A stretch of 64,000 nucleotides of DNA. It comes from Variovorax paradoxus EPS (GTDB lineage Bacteria > Pseudomonadota > Gammaproteobacteria > Burkholderiales > Burkholderiaceae_C). Shown one piece after another: positions 27,127-37,816 of this stretch. The number at the start of each line of letters is the position of its first letter. Within the stretch, counting starts at the first letter, position 1. Made by a program: the position numbers and the translations under genes. The stretch is from assembly GCF_000184745.1 (NCBI RefSeq), contig NC_014931.1, positions 2,046,001-2,110,000 of the forward strand. Reading direction: 5' to 3'. Below the pieces are notes generated by a model that had not been told where the DNA came from, did no database searches, and saw nothing but the letters and a program-made list of their open reading frames with translations.

Positions 27127-27849
27127 GCCTCCATCAGGTCAGTGGGGCTTTTGGCCCCGGAGCCTGCAGCAAAGGCAATGCGCGCATTTAAAGGTGCCCG
27201 CCCCCGCTGCATGCGGTGAAAAACTCCCTACAACATTCTGCTAACAATCAGGATAAAGCAAACATTCAAAGCGGCAAATGTTTTATTTATTGGGGACCCC
27301 GCTCCTGAGTAAAGTTCCAAAAAATACAAACTAGTTTTCAAAATCTCAGATAAATTAAAAGGCTCGCTTGCGCAATTCTCTCCGGGTGAAATGCCTATAT
27401 CGAACGGCATTGGTGTTTTCCCGAGAACACAACACCTATTGAGCGCAGTAGCTCAATAAGAAATGTGCCCTCCAGCAATAACGCGCGATCTGTCGTTTGG
27501 TTTATTGCACATCCGAAAATTATCTAAAAGCAATCCTCGCGCCACTTTTTCATGAGCGGCTGGCGCATGCCGGCGTGGGAAAGCAGCGCAGCGCCCGGTC
27601 GGTGCGTACCGTCACGGTGCGGCGGGCACCGGCTCTGTGCTCTACGGCGCTTGCAAGGGTCTGGATGCACCGGCTTGACGAAGCGCGGCTGGGCGTCGCA
27701 AGGAAAGACGGCAAAGCAGACCCCGCAGACGAAGAAAAGCCCCGAGGCCCTGAAGCAACCGGTGCTCACAGAGGCTCGAGGCCTGATCGTTCCCGCACAC
27801 CCTTGGTGCTGGGCGTAACGGGTCTGGGGTCTGTCTTCTCTCTCTCAGA
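27127..27849. other. Intergenic stretch with an AT-rich block, no convincing gene
   Basis: This 723-bp gap separates prkA from dnaJ. About 27220-27535 is strikingly AT-rich compared with everything around it and contains runs such as TGTTTTATTTATTGGGG. It should hold the prkA promoter (leftward) and a hairpin at 27437-27458. The remainder, 27540-27849, returns to normal GC. Open frames here are short and lack ribosome sites or family resemblance. The AT-rich block may be a regulatory region or a remnant of acquired DNA. Confidence 0.6.
27437..27458. repeat. Perfect 8-bp inverted repeat in the AT-rich block
   Basis: TATTGAGC (27437-27444), a six-base loop GCAGTA, then GCTCAATA (27451-27458). 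It could be a protein-binding dyad upstream of prkA, or an RNA hairpin; the tract after it lacks a clear T-run in either direction, so a terminator is less likely. Confidence 0.45.
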
Positions 27850-28989
27850 TCAGCTGAAGAATTCCTTGGCCTTGTCGAACCAGCCCTTGTCGGTCGGGCT
27901 GTGCTTGTCGCCGCCCTTCTTCAGAGACTCGTCCAATTCCTTCAGCAGCTTGCGCTGGTGCTCGGTGAGCTTCACCGGCGTCTCGACGCGCACATGGCAG
28001 TACAGGTCGCCCGGATAGCTCGAGCGCACGCCCTTGATGCCCTTGCCGCGCAGGCGGAACTGCTTGCCGCTTTGCGTGCCGTCGGGAATGTCGATGGCCG
28101 CCGCGCCCTTGAGCGTGGGCACGCTGATCTCGCCACCGAGCGCCGCAGTGGTCACGCTGACCGGCACCACGCAGTGCAGGTCGTCGCCGTCGCGCTCGAA
28201 GAGCTCGTGCTTCTTCAGGCGGATTTCGATGTACAGGTCGCCCGGAGGTCCGCCGTTGGTGCCCGGTTCGCCGTTGCCGGTGCTGCGGATGCGCATGCCG
28301 TCGTCGATGCCGGCGGGGATCTTCACTTCGAGCGTCTTGTTGTTCTTGATCTTGCCCTGGCCATGGCACACGGTGCAGGGCTCGGGAATGATCTTGCCGC
28401 TGCCGTGGCAGGTCGGGCAGGTCTGCTGCACGCTGAAGAAGCCCTGGCGCATCTGCACCGCGCCCGCGCCGTGGCAGGTGGTGCAGGTGATCGGCTTGGT
28501 GCCGGGCTTGGCGCCCGAGCCCTTGCAGGTGTCGCAGTTGTCCCAGCTCGGAATGCGGATCTGGGCTTCCTTGCCCTCGGCCGCTTCCTCGAGCGTGACT
28601 TCCATCGCGTAGCTCAGGTCGCTGCCGCGGAACACCTGGCGCCCGCCGCTCTGGCGGCCGCCGCGCGCACCGCCGAACACGTCGCCGAAGATGTCGCCGA
28701 AGGCTTCCGCGAAGCCGCCGAAGCCTTCCGCGCCGGGGCCGCCGCGCATGTTGGGGTCGACGCCGGCGTGGCCGTACTGGTCGTAGGCCGCGCGCTTTTG
28801 GCCGTCGGACAGCATTTCGTACGCTTCCTTCACCTCCTTGAACTTGGCCTCGGCGTCCTTGCTGGTGTCGCCGTGGTTGCGGTCGGGATGGTGCTTCATC
28901 GCTAGCTTGCGATAAGCCTTCTTGATTTCGTCGTCGTTCGCGTTCTTGGGGACGCCGAGGGTTTCGTAGTAGTCGCGTTTGGTGGCCAT
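27850..28989 (-). CDS. dnaJ: Chaperone protein DnaJ
   Basis: Co-chaperone of 379 residues that stimulates DnaK ATPase and delivers unfolded substrates. The J domain has HPD at residues 34-36; a Gly/Phe region ([20 protein letters not shown]) follows. Four zinc-finger repeats are visible: [24 protein letters not shown] and CTVCHGQG. The C-terminal substrate-binding domain is complete. It is the last gene of grpE-dnaK-dnaJ, with a strong hairpin in the 108-bp gap after dnaK. Confidence 0.97.
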   Translation of the reverse strand: MATKRDYYETLGVPKNANDDEIKKAYRKLAMKHHPDRNHGDTSKDAEAKFKEVKEAYEMLSDGQKRAAYDQYGHAGVDPNMRGGPGAEGFGGFAEAFGDIFGDVFGGARGGRQSGGRQVFRGSDLSYAMEVTLEEAAEGKEAQIRIPSWDNCDTCKGSGAKPGTKPITCTTCHGAGAVQMRQGFFSVQQTCPTCHGSGKIIPEPCTVCHGQGKIKNNKTLEVKIPAGIDDGMRIRSTGNGEPGTNGGPPGDLYIEIRLKKHELFERDGDDLHCVVPVSVTTAALGGEISVPTLKGAAAIDIPDGTQSGKQFRLRGKGIKGVRSSYPGDLYCHVRVETPVKLTEHQRKLLKELDESLKKGGDKHSPTDKGWFDKAKEFFS

Positions 28990-29046
28990 GGCAGGTCGAT
29001 CAGGGGGCTCGGGAGGCAGCGGGAACTCGGGTGGCTTGAAGCGAGA

Positions 29047-29080
29047 AAGGCTGGAGCACCCCGTGGGGTGATCCAGCCTT
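29047..29080 (-). terminator. Strong hairpin between dnaK and dnaJ
   Basis: AAGGCTGGA (29047-29055) pairs with TCCAGCCTT (29072-29080), and the inner CACCCC/GGGGTG arms extend the stem. There is no long T-run after it on the minus strand. It could be a partial terminator or an mRNA-processing/stability element that lowers dnaJ relative to dnaK. Confidence 0.55.
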
Positions 29081-29097
29081 GGTCAAGCGGCTGGCGA

Positions 29098-31035
<1,938 letters not shown>

Positions 31036-31075
31036 GTTCTTTACTCCTGAAAGCCTGAAAAAAATGTTGTTATGA

Positions 31076-31103
31076 ACTTGTGGATAACCCGGCTCGATTC
31101 AAG
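31076..31103 (-). promoter_or_regulatory. Possible sigma-32 (heat-shock) promoter upstream of dnaK
   Basis: On the minus strand CTTGAAT (31103-31097), a 13-bp spacer and CCACAAGT (31083-31076) resemble the sigma-32 consensus CTTGAAA/CCCCATNT. The match in the -10 box is partial. It would start transcripts about 35-40 bases before the dnaK ATG, allowing dnaK expression independent of grpE. Confidence 0.5.
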
Positions 31104-31156
31104 GGGATGGAGCGGGGATTTCCTGTGGGAATCGTGTGTGCGGATGTGCGGACGAC

Positions 31157-31723
31157 TTACTTCGGCGCGCTGACCGTGACCAGCGCCGGGCGCAGCACGC
31201 GCTCGTTGATGGTGTAGCCCTTCTGGAGCACGCTCACCACGGTGTTGGGTTCCTGCTCGGGAGCGGGCACCACCGAGATGGCCTGGTGCTGATGCGGATC
31301 GAACCTGGTGCCTGCGGCGGGCGCCACTTCGATCACCTTGTTGCGTTCGAGCGCGCTCTTCAACTGGCGCAGCGTGGCTTCGGCGCCTTCGCGGATCTGC
31401 TCGGGGGTGGCGTCCTTGATGGCGAGGCCGGCTTCCAGGCTGTCGGTGACCGGGAGCAGGCTTTCGGCAAAGGCCTCGACCGCGAATTTGCGGGCCTTGG
31501 TGATTTCGTCGTCGGCGCGGCGGCGGGCGTTTTGAACGTCGGCCTGGGCGCGCAGGTATTGATCGGCCAATTCGGCGTTCTTGGCTTGCAGCGCAGCCAG
31601 CTCGCCTTGCGCCGCGGCCAAAGCGTCGGCTTCATTGGCGGCCTGCGCGGCCTCCAGTTCTTCGGGACTGGGCTCGCCTTGCAGCATTTGTGAATTCTGT
31701 GCGGATTGTTGCGGGTCAGACAT
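31157..31723 (-). CDS. grpE: Nucleotide exchange factor GrpE
   Basis: Releases ADP from DnaK during the chaperone cycle. The 188 residues have an acidic, Gln-rich N-terminus, a long coiled-coil ([20 protein letters not shown] and onward) and the C-terminal beta domain ([20 protein letters not shown], then [20 protein letters not shown]), which touches the DnaK cleft. Full length. It is the first gene of the grpE-dnaK-dnaJ group and has a well-formed sigma-32 promoter. Confidence 0.96.
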   Translation of the reverse strand: MSDPQQSAQNSQMLQGEPSPEELEAAQAANEADALAAAQGELAALQAKNAELADQYLRAQADVQNARRRADDEITKARKFAVEAFAESLLPVTDSLEAGLAIKDATPEQIREGAEATLRQLKSALERNKVIEVAPAAGTRFDPHQHQAISVVPAPEQEPNTVVSVLQKGYTINERVLRPALVTVSAPK

Positions 31724-31767
31724 TTTTCAAAGAACGGCGTGCGCCGGAAAACAAACGATAGCCAGCC

Positions 31768-31795
31768 ACTTGGGGCTGGCCAGAGGCATTTCAAG
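31768..31795 (-). promoter_or_regulatory. Sigma-32 (heat-shock) promoter of grpE
   Basis: On the minus strand CTTGAAA (31795-31789), a 13-bp spacer and CCCCAAGT (31775-31768) match the sigma-32 consensus very well. The predicted transcript would begin roughly 35-40 bases before the grpE start. No CIRCE element (HrcA site) was seen nearby. Confidence 0.75.
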
Positions 31796-31830
31796 CGAAA
31801 AAATGCGGAAAAAGGGGCCGTGGAGGCATG

Positions 31831-31852
31831 AAAAAGGCCCGAAATCGGGCCT
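31831..31852 (-). terminator. Intrinsic terminator after the FKBP gene
   Basis: AGGCCCGA (31835-31842) pairs with TCGGGCCT (31845-31852). On the minus strand the hairpin is followed by a T-run (complement of AAAAA, 31831-31835). It ends the FKBP transcript 25 bases after its stop and insulates the grpE heat-shock promoter downstream. Confidence 0.75.
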
Positions 31853-31877
31853 GTTCGCCAACGTGGGCAGTGAGCGA

Positions 31878-32228
31878 TCAGTGCGCGTCGAGCAGTTCGA
31901 CGTCGAACTTCAGCGTGGCGTTCGGGGGGATCACGCCACCGGCGCCGCGGGCGCCATAGCCCAGCGATGCGGGAATGATCAGCGTGCGCTTGCCGCCGAT
32001 CTTCATGCCGGCGACGCCTTCGTCCCAGCCCTTGATGACCTGGCCTGCGCCCAGCGAGAACGCGAAGGGGTCGTTGCGGTCGCGGCTCGAATCGAACTTG
32101 GCGCCTTGCACGCCGTCGTTGTAGAGCCAGCCGGTGTAGTGCACATGCACGTGCTGGCCAGCCTTGGCTTCGGCGCCGGTGCCGACTTCGGTGTCTTCGT
32201 ACTGGAGGCCGGAGGGAGTGGTAGGCAT
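31878..32228 (-). CDS. FKBP-type peptidyl-prolyl cis-trans isomerase
   Basis: Single-domain isomerase of 116 residues without signal peptide, so cytosolic. Family blocks are VHVHYTGWLYNDG, the FDSSRDRNDPFAFSLGAGQVIKGWDEGV region and LIIPASLGYGARGAGGVIPP followed by LKFDVELLD. It accelerates proline isomerisation during folding. It sits upstream of the heat-shock genes but has its own terminator before them. Confidence 0.94.
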   Translation of the reverse strand: MPTTPSGLQYEDTEVGTGAEAKAGQHVHVHYTGWLYNDGVQGAKFDSSRDRNDPFAFSLGAGQVIKGWDEGVAGMKIGGKRTLIIPASLGYGARGAGGVIPPNATLKFDVELLDAH

Positions 32229-32306
32229 GGGAAAACGCTCCTTGCGTCGATGAATGGTGAATTGGATCGAAGGCGCGGAGTTTACCGATGCCGGCTGACG
32301 GCCTCT

Positions 32307-32720
32307 TCAGTTCGTCGTGTCTGCGGGCGGTGCGGGGGGCGGGGGAGGCGGCGAGGAGGCCGGAGGCGCAACGGGAGCGGCTGGCGCAGTGGCCGCGGGA
32401 GCAGCCGGTGCGGCCGCCTTCTTGAGCTGCCCCAACTGCCATTTGCCGGCAAAGGCCTGCAGGTCGGACAGCCGCTTGAGCAGGTCCTGCCCGCTCAAGG
32501 TGAGGCAATAACCGTCGCTGCCGTGGCTCACGATGCCGGCCTCGCGCAGTTCCTTGATGCGGGTGTTCAGGGTGTTGGGAGTGATGCCGCCCACGCTGTC
32601 CTGCAGCAGGCGAAAGGTCTGGGCATGGCCGTCGCGCAGGGCCCAGAGCACACGCAGCGCATAGCGGGCTTCGAGCAATGCGAGCAACTGGCTGACGGCT
32701 GCGTTTTCCTTGGTACTCAT
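32307..32720 (-). CDS. HxlR-family winged-helix regulator with Pro/Ala-rich tail
   Basis: Protein of 137 residues. Residues 1-95 form an HxlR-type winged helix: RYALRVLWALRDGHAQTFRL, then GGITPNTLNTRIKELREAGI and YCLTLSGQDLLKRLSDL. The last 40 residues are a disordered Ala/Pro tail (PAAPAATAPAAP and a run of prolines). Three ATGs occur in a row (32729, 32726, 32720); I chose 32720 because GAGGAG directly abuts the first and is 9 bases from the third. Target unknown. Confidence 0.8.
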   Translation of the reverse strand: MSTKENAAVSQLLALLEARYALRVLWALRDGHAQTFRLLQDSVGGITPNTLNTRIKELREAGIVSHGSDGYCLTLSGQDLLKRLSDLQAFAGKWQLGQLKKAAAPAAPAATAPAAPVAPPASSPPPPPPAPPADTTN

Positions 32721-32899
32721 CGACATCATCTCCTCGAAGCTGGGCGGGCCGCTGGCCTGGGGCTGGCCGATGCCGCGCGCTCTTGTTTGTGATTGGTTAT
32801 GGACCGTCCCGCTGGCCGGCGACTATAGCGCAAACGATGTGGATGCTACTAGTTTTATAGCTGTAAGGGCATGCTGCATGCGGGCTGTGAGACAAAGCC

Positions 32900-33787
32900 T
32901 CACAAATTCGTGTAGTCGGCCATGGCTTCGCCCAAGCGGATCGCGCGGGTGGGCGACCAGTCGGGGTTGAACGCCAATGCAGGCGCCGGGAACAGCATGA
33001 CGACGGTGGAGCCGAGCAAGAAACGGCCCATCTCGTCGCCCTTCTTGATGTCGATCTGCTGGTCGTTGTAATGCCACTCGCGCAACTCGCCCACGCGCGG
33101 CGGATTCACCACGCCGTGCCACACGGTGGCCATGCTGCCGACGATGGTGGCGCCCACGAGCACCAGCACGAAGGGGCCGCGCGCCGATTCGAAGACGCAC
33201 ACCACGCGCTCGTTGCGCGCAAAGAGGCCGGGCACGCCGCGCGCGGTGGTCGGGTTCACCGAGAACAGGTCGCCGGGCACGTGGATCATGCGCACGAGCC
33301 GCCCGTCGCACGGCATGTGGATGCGGTGGTAGTCCTTGGGGCTCAGATAGAGCGTGGCGAAGCTGCCGTGCGCGAACTTCGCGGCCAGCGCGGCGTCGCC
33401 GCCGACCAGCGCGGTGGTCGTGTAGTTGTGGCCCTTGGCCTGGAAGATCTGGTCGCCCTCGATCGCGCCGAACTGGCTGATGGCGCCGTCCACGGGGCTG
33501 ACGAGGTCGGCCTGCGCGAGCGGGCGCATGCCGGGCTTGAGCGCGCGCGTGAAGAACTGGTTAAAGCTTTTGTAGTGCTCGATGTCGGACTCGAGCGCCT
33601 CGCCCATGTCGACACCGTACTTGGCGACGAAGCGGCGAATGATCCACGTCGTGACGGCACCGCGTTCCTTCCCCGCGACCCAGCCGGCGAAATTGGTCAG
33701 GGCCTGCTTGGGGAACAGGTATTGGGGCAGAACTGCGGAGCGGTCGGACACGTTGTGGGAAGCCTCGAATGCGGATCGGAGGGGCAT
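32900..33787 (-). CDS. psd: Phosphatidylserine decarboxylase proenzyme
   Basis: Membrane-bound enzyme of 295 residues that converts phosphatidylserine to phosphatidylethanolamine. The proenzyme self-cleaves at LGST (Gly259-Ser260), turning the serine into the pyruvoyl cofactor. Catalytic Asp100 (SPVDG) and His154 (YHRIHMP) are present. ATG 33787 was chosen; a TTG seven codons earlier would be the only extension. A small TGTGAG/CTCACA hairpin overlaps the stop codon. Confidence 0.95.
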   Translation of the reverse strand: MPLRSAFEASHNVSDRSAVLPQYLFPKQALTNFAGWVAGKERGAVTTWIIRRFVAKYGVDMGEALESDIEHYKSFNQFFTRALKPGMRPLAQADLVSPVDGAISQFGAIEGDQIFQAKGHNYTTTALVGGDAALAAKFAHGSFATLYLSPKDYHRIHMPCDGRLVRMIHVPGDLFSVNPTTARGVPGLFARNERVVCVFESARGPFVLVLVGATIVGSMATVWHGVVNPPRVGELREWHYNDQQIDIKKGDEMGRFLLGSTVVMLFPAPALAFNPDWSPTRAIRLGEAMADYTNL

Positions 33788-33863
33788 TCTATAAAGCGCC
33801 CTCCCCAAGAAGCGTAGGAAACTTCCCTCGGTTGTGCGTGGGTGCCGGCCGGCGGCGAACTAC

Positions 33864-34856
33864 TTACTCCGCCTTGATGCCGGCAGCCTTGATCACCCCG
33901 GCCCATTTCTCGACCTCGGCCTTCTGGAACGCCGCGATCTGCGCCGTCGAGAGATCCGCTGGCTCCATGCCGAAGCCCTTGAGCTTGTCCTGCATTTCGG
34001 GCGTTGCGAGGATCTTGCGGATCTCCGTGTGCAGCCGCTCGACGACCGGTGCCGGCGTACCGGCGGGCACGAAGATCGCCTGCCACGACACCACTTCGAA
34101 ATCCTTCAGCCCAGCGATGCCCGATTCGGCCACCGTCGGCACGTCGGGCATCGAGGCCAGGCGCTTGGCCGAAGTGACCGCAATCGCGCGCAGCTTGCCG
34201 CTCTGGATGTGCGGGCCCGCCACCACGGTCGTGTCGAACATCATGTCGACCTGGCCGCCGATCACGTCCTGGATGGCCGGGCCGCTGCCCTTGTAGGGAA
34301 TGTGCGTGAACTTCACGCCCGACTTGAAGGCCAGCAGCTCCAGTGCCAGGTGCTGCGAGGTGCCGGTGCCAGCCGAGGCCGACGAGAGCCCGCCCGACCT
34401 CGCCTTGCTCGCATCGAGCACGTCCTTCAGCGTCTTGTAGGGGCTCGCCTGGTTCACCACCAGCACCACCGGGTTGGTGCCGATCAGCGTCACCGGCGCG
34501 AACGACTTCTGCGGGTCGTAGCCGATTTTGGGATACAGGCTCACGTTGATCGCGTGCGAACTGATCGTGCCGCCCACCAGCGTGAAGCCATCGGGCGCCG
34601 CGCGCGCGCCCACTTCCGAGCCCACGCTGCCGCCGGCGCCGCCCTTGTTGTCGATGATCACGCTGGTGCCCAGCACGGTGCCCAGCTTCTGCCCGATCAG
34701 CCGGCCCAGCACGTCGGTGGTGCCGCCCGCGGGAAAGGGCACGAGGTAGGTGATGGCCTTGCCCGTGGGCCAGGTGTTGCTGCTCTGCGCGAACGCGGGC
34801 AGTGCCGTGGCAAGCGAAGAGGCGAGGGCGGTTTGAATCAGTGTGCGGCGTTGCAT
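33864..34856 (-). CDS. Bug-family (TctC-like) periplasmic solute receptor
   Basis: Exported receptor of 330 residues with a cleavable signal peptide (QRRTLIQTALASSLATALPAFA). Bug hallmarks are ITYLVPFPAGGTTDVLGRLI, the VIIDNKGGAGGSVGSE segment and FTHIPYKGSGPAIQDVIGGQ. Such receptors bind carboxylic acids for TctAB transporters, which are not encoded nearby. It is the last gene of the leftward arm of the uronate locus, so an aldaric or related acid is a reasonable ligand guess. Confidence 0.92.
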   Translation of the reverse strand: MQRRTLIQTALASSLATALPAFAQSSNTWPTGKAITYLVPFPAGGTTDVLGRLIGQKLGTVLGTSVIIDNKGGAGGSVGSEVGARAAPDGFTLVGGTISSHAINVSLYPKIGYDPQKSFAPVTLIGTNPVVLVVNQASPYKTLKDVLDASKARSGGLSSASAGTGTSQHLALELLAFKSGVKFTHIPYKGSGPAIQDVIGGQVDMMFDTTVVAGPHIQSGKLRAIAVTSAKRLASMPDVPTVAESGIAGLKDFEVVSWQAIFVPAGTPAPVVERLHTEIRKILATPEMQDKLKGFGMEPADLSTAQIAAFQKAEVEKWAGVIKAAGIKAE

Positions 34857-34903
34857 GTCGTTGTCTCCAGTGTGTTGATAGGCAATGGGCGGGCTTCAGC
34901 CGT

Positions 34904-35968
34904 TCAAGGCAGATCCACGATCTCGATCCAGTTCGGGTTCTTGCCCACGGCCAGGCGCTCGGGCTTGCCGAGCGCGCCCGTCGCGGCATCGATGGCGTAG
35001 AGCGAAATGCTGTGCGACTCCTGGCCGGCCGCGATCAGGTAGCGGCCGCTCGGGTCGATCGCGAAACCGCGCGGACCTTTCTCGGTCGGCGTCTGGCCCA
35101 GCGGCTGCAGCTGTCCGGTGGCGGCGTCGACCTTGAACGCCGACAGCGTGCTCGACGTGCGCTCCGACGCATACAGGTAGCGGCCGTCCGGCGTCAGGTG
35201 CAGGTCGGCGGCCCATGGCTTGCCGGTGAAACCGGTGGGCAGCGTGGTCGTGCTCTGCTCGAGCTTCAGCGTGCCGCGCGTGGCATCCCACGCGAACACG
35301 TGCAGTGCCGCGTCGAGCTCATCGAGCAGATAGACGTGGCGCTGCGCCTTGTCCCAGACGAAATGGCGCGGGCCGGCTTTCGCCGCGGTCGTCGTCAGCG
35401 CCGGATCGTTCGGCGACAGCAGGCCCTTATCGGCATCGAAGCGCCAGCTGGAGATGTTGTCTCCGCCCAGGCTGGTCGCGAGCACGTAGCGATTGGCGGC
35501 ATCCGCATGGATCGCGTGCGCGTTGGGCCCCGTCTGCACCAGTTGCTGGATGGCGCCAACGGTGCCGTCCTTGCCGATGGCGTTCACCGAGATCTTGCCG
35601 CCCTGGTAGGAGGCCGCAAAGAGCCACTTGCCGCTCGCATCGAGGTCGATGTTGGCCATGCTGTCGGCCAGCGGCGCCTCGCCGAGCTTCTGCAGCTTGC
35701 CGGTGCCGGCGTCGATCGACATCGACGCCACGCGAAACGGCTGCGAACGCAGCGCGGCGTACAGCACGCGCTTGTCGTGGCTCACCGCCATCGGCATCAC
35801 CGTGCCGCCGACGGCGAGCGTCTGCACCGGCGTGAGCGTGCCCTTGTCGCGGTCGAGCGCGAGCACCGAGATCTCCTGGCTGTCGGCGTTCGACACGTAG
35901 ACCCAGGTGGCGGCAGAGGCTTGGCCGGCGACGGCCAGCCACAGCAGCGATGCGATGGTTTTTCTCAT
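34904..35968 (-). CDS. Lactonase-family beta-propeller protein, exported
   Basis: Protein of 354 residues with a signal peptide (RKTIASLLWLAVAGQASAAT) and seven-bladed propeller repeats such as YVSNADSQEISVLALDRDKG and HLTPDGRYLYASERTSSTLS. It resembles the Pgl-type 6-phosphogluconolactonase/YVTN family but is exported, so phosphogluconate is not the substrate. Periplasmic hydrolysis of a sugar lactone is plausible because Bug and uronate genes surround it (10-bp gap to the next gene upstream). Reaction unproven. Confidence 0.85.
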   Translation of the reverse strand: MRKTIASLLWLAVAGQASAATWVYVSNADSQEISVLALDRDKGTLTPVQTLAVGGTVMPMAVSHDKRVLYAALRSQPFRVASMSIDAGTGKLQKLGEAPLADSMANIDLDASGKWLFAASYQGGKISVNAIGKDGTVGAIQQLVQTGPNAHAIHADAANRYVLATSLGGDNISSWRFDADKGLLSPNDPALTTTAAKAGPRHFVWDKAQRHVYLLDELDAALHVFAWDATRGTLKLEQSTTTLPTGFTGKPWAADLHLTPDGRYLYASERTSSTLSAFKVDAATGQLQPLGQTPTEKGPRGFAIDPSGRYLIAAGQESHSISLYAIDAATGALGKPERLAVGKNPNWIEIVDLP

Positions 35969-35978
35969 GACCGCGTGC

Positions 35979-36962
35979 TCAGGGCTTGATGTTGAGCTTG
36001 GTGATCAGTTGCTTGAAGTAGACGTTGTCCTTGGCCAGCGTCTCCTTGAACACGGCGCCGTCGGTGTAGACGTAGCCCAGGTTCTGCTTGTCCATCACCT
36101 CGTGCATCAGCGGCTCGGCGGCCGTCTTGGCGGTGATCTCGCGCAGCTTGGCCATCACCTCGGGCGGCGTGTTCTTTGGCGCGCCGATGCCGCGCCAGGT
36201 GCCGATCGACAGGTCGATGCCGCGCTCCTTGGCGGTCGGCACCTTCTCGAAGCCCTTCACCCGTTTGTCGGCCATCACCATCAGCACCTTGAGCTTGCCG
36301 CCCTGCACATGCGTCGTCACTTCGGCCGGGCTCACGGCCACGGCTTCGATGTGGCCGCCCAGGAGGGCGAGCACCGCGGGCGCCGCACCCTGGAACGGGA
36401 TGTGGCCGAACTTGGTGCCGGTCTTGTCTTCGAGCGCCGCGGCCGCCAGGTGCCAGATCGAGCCGTTGCCCGAATTGCCCACGCGGATGCTCTCGGGCGA
36501 TTTCTTCGCGGCGGCGAGGAATTCTTCGATGGTGTTCCACGGCGCATCGGCCTTCACGGTGATCGCTGCCGGATCGGCATTGAGCTGCGCAATCGGCTGG
36601 AAGTCGTCGTAGTTGAACTTGGCCAGGCCCAGGTGCGGCAGCGTGAGCAGCTCGACCGTGAGCACCGCGAGCTTGTAGCCATCGGGCTTGGCGTTGATCA
36701 CCTCGGTCCAGCCGATGGCGCCGCCCGCGCCGGGGCGGTTGACGATCACGATGCTCTGCGAGATGTGCTTGCGGCTCGCTTCCGAAAAAGCGCGCGCGAG
36801 GCCGTCGGTGCCGCCGCCCGGCTGGTAGGGCACGAGCAGTTCGATGGTGCGGTTCGGGAAGTCGTTGGCGGCCTGCGCGAAGGCTGCCGGGGCCAGCCCG
36901 AGCGAGAGCGCGGCGGTGGCCGAGATGGCTGCAAGGCCGCGAACGAGGTTGCTTCTTTTCAT
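35979..36962 (-). CDS. Bug-family (TctC-like) periplasmic solute receptor
   Basis: Receptor of 327 residues. A clear signal peptide (LVRGLAAISATAALSLGLAP then AAFAQA) precedes the mature start NDFPNRTIELLVPYQPGGGTD. The body carries IVIVNRPGAGGAIGWTEV and FGHIPFQGAAPAVLALLGG, as in other Bug proteins. ATG 36962 was chosen so that the signal peptide begins directly; upstream in-frame codons are Arg-rich. Second of two Bug genes in the leftward uronate arm, differing clearly from the first. Ligand unknown. Confidence 0.91.
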   Translation of the reverse strand: MKRSNLVRGLAAISATAALSLGLAPAAFAQAANDFPNRTIELLVPYQPGGGTDGLARAFSEASRKHISQSIVIVNRPGAGGAIGWTEVINAKPDGYKLAVLTVELLTLPHLGLAKFNYDDFQPIAQLNADPAAITVKADAPWNTIEEFLAAAKKSPESIRVGNSGNGSIWHLAAAALEDKTGTKFGHIPFQGAAPAVLALLGGHIEAVAVSPAEVTTHVQGGKLKVLMVMADKRVKGFEKVPTAKERGIDLSIGTWRGIGAPKNTPPEVMAKLREITAKTAAEPLMHEVMDKQNLGYVYTDGAVFKETLAKDNVYFKQLITKLNIKP

Positions 36963-37034
36963 GATGTCTTTTGTCTCCGTTGTTGATCTGATCCTCGAAC
37001 GGCCCCTTGGCGAGGGCCGTCTCTCCAAAAAATC

Positions 37035-37796
37035 TCAGGGCATGTACTGCCCGCCGTTCACCTCGATGACCTGGCCCGTCACATAGCCCGAGAGCTGCTC
37101 CGAGGCGAGATAGAGAAAGGCACCCACGCATTCCTCGGGCTCGCCGATGCGGCCCATCGGAATGCTCGCCCTGAAGTTCTCCAGCATTGCGGGCGTCGAA
37201 AAGCGGTCTTGAAAGGGCGTCTGGATCACGCCCGGCGCGACCGCGTTCACGCGGATGCGGTCGCCCACCAGTTCCTTCGCGAGGCCGTGCGTCGCGGTGC
37301 TCACGAAGCCCTTCGATCCCGCATACAGATACGCGGCCGGCCCGCCGCCGGTGCGCGCCGCGACCGAGGTCACGTTGATGATGTTGCCGCCGCCCTGCGT
37401 GCGCATCAGCGGCACCACCTCGCGGCAGAACGCGAGCACCGAGCGCGCGTTGATGTGCATCACCTCGTCGAACAGCGCATCGTCGAACTCGGCGATGGGC
37501 ACGCGCTTGACCAGGCTGCCGGCGTTATTCACCAGCACGTCGATGCGGCCGAGCTGCGCCGCGCTCTCTTTCACGCAGGCGCGGATCGCACCGGTGTCGC
37601 GCACGTCGGCCTTTACCGTGAATGCGGTGCCGCCGGCGGCGCGGATGGTTTCCACCACCTGGTTCGCGGCGTCGGCCGAGCTGTTGTAGTGCACCGCCAC
37701 GCGCATGCCGCGCGCGGCGAAGGCGATGGCCACCGCTGCGCCGATGCCGGTGCTGGCGCCTGTGACGAGCGCGGTCTTGTCCTTGAGGTCTTCCAT
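37035..37796 (-). CDS. SDR-family oxidoreductase
   Basis: Classical short-chain dehydrogenase of 253 residues: TGASTGIGAAVAIAFAARG cofactor motif, NNAG, the catalytic serine in NVTSVAARTG, and Tyr-x3-Lys in AYLYAGSKGFV. The end GYVTGQVIEVNGGQYMP is typical. Located between garD and a Bug gene in the uronate operon, it may oxidise or reduce a sugar acid or a 3-oxoacyl-type intermediate, but it is not needed for the known oxidative uronate route. Substrate unknown. Confidence 0.9.
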   Translation of the reverse strand: MEDLKDKTALVTGASTGIGAAVAIAFAARGMRVAVHYNSSADAANQVVETIRAAGGTAFTVKADVRDTGAIRACVKESAAQLGRIDVLVNNAGSLVKRVPIAEFDDALFDEVMHINARSVLAFCREVVPLMRTQGGGNIINVTSVAARTGGGPAAYLYAGSKGFVSTATHGLAKELVGDRIRVNAVAPGVIQTPFQDRFSTPAMLENFRASIPMGRIGEPEECVGAFLYLASEQLSGYVTGQVIEVNGGQYMP

Positions 37797-37816
37797 GGAT
37801 GCTTCCTTTCGATGTG

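Noticed and set aside
27184..27199. Sigma-54-like GGGCAC...TGC element upstream of prkA (minus strand)
   Set aside because: The spacing between the GG and GC elements is one base too long for the strict -24/-12 geometry.
27228..27410. 60-codon minus-strand frame in the AT-rich block
   Set aside because: Low-GC codon usage, no ribosome site and no recognisable domain; frames of this size are expected by chance in AT-rich DNA.
27524..27769. 81-codon minus-strand reading frame (GTG start) with a signal-like stretch, after dnaJ
   Set aside because: No ribosome site, Cys/Arg-rich composition, no family resemblance. It could be real but I cannot support it.
32886..32904. TGTGAG/CTCACA hairpin at the psd stop as terminator
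   Set aside because: Short stem that overlaps the stop codon and has no T-run afterwards; noted with psd but not called.
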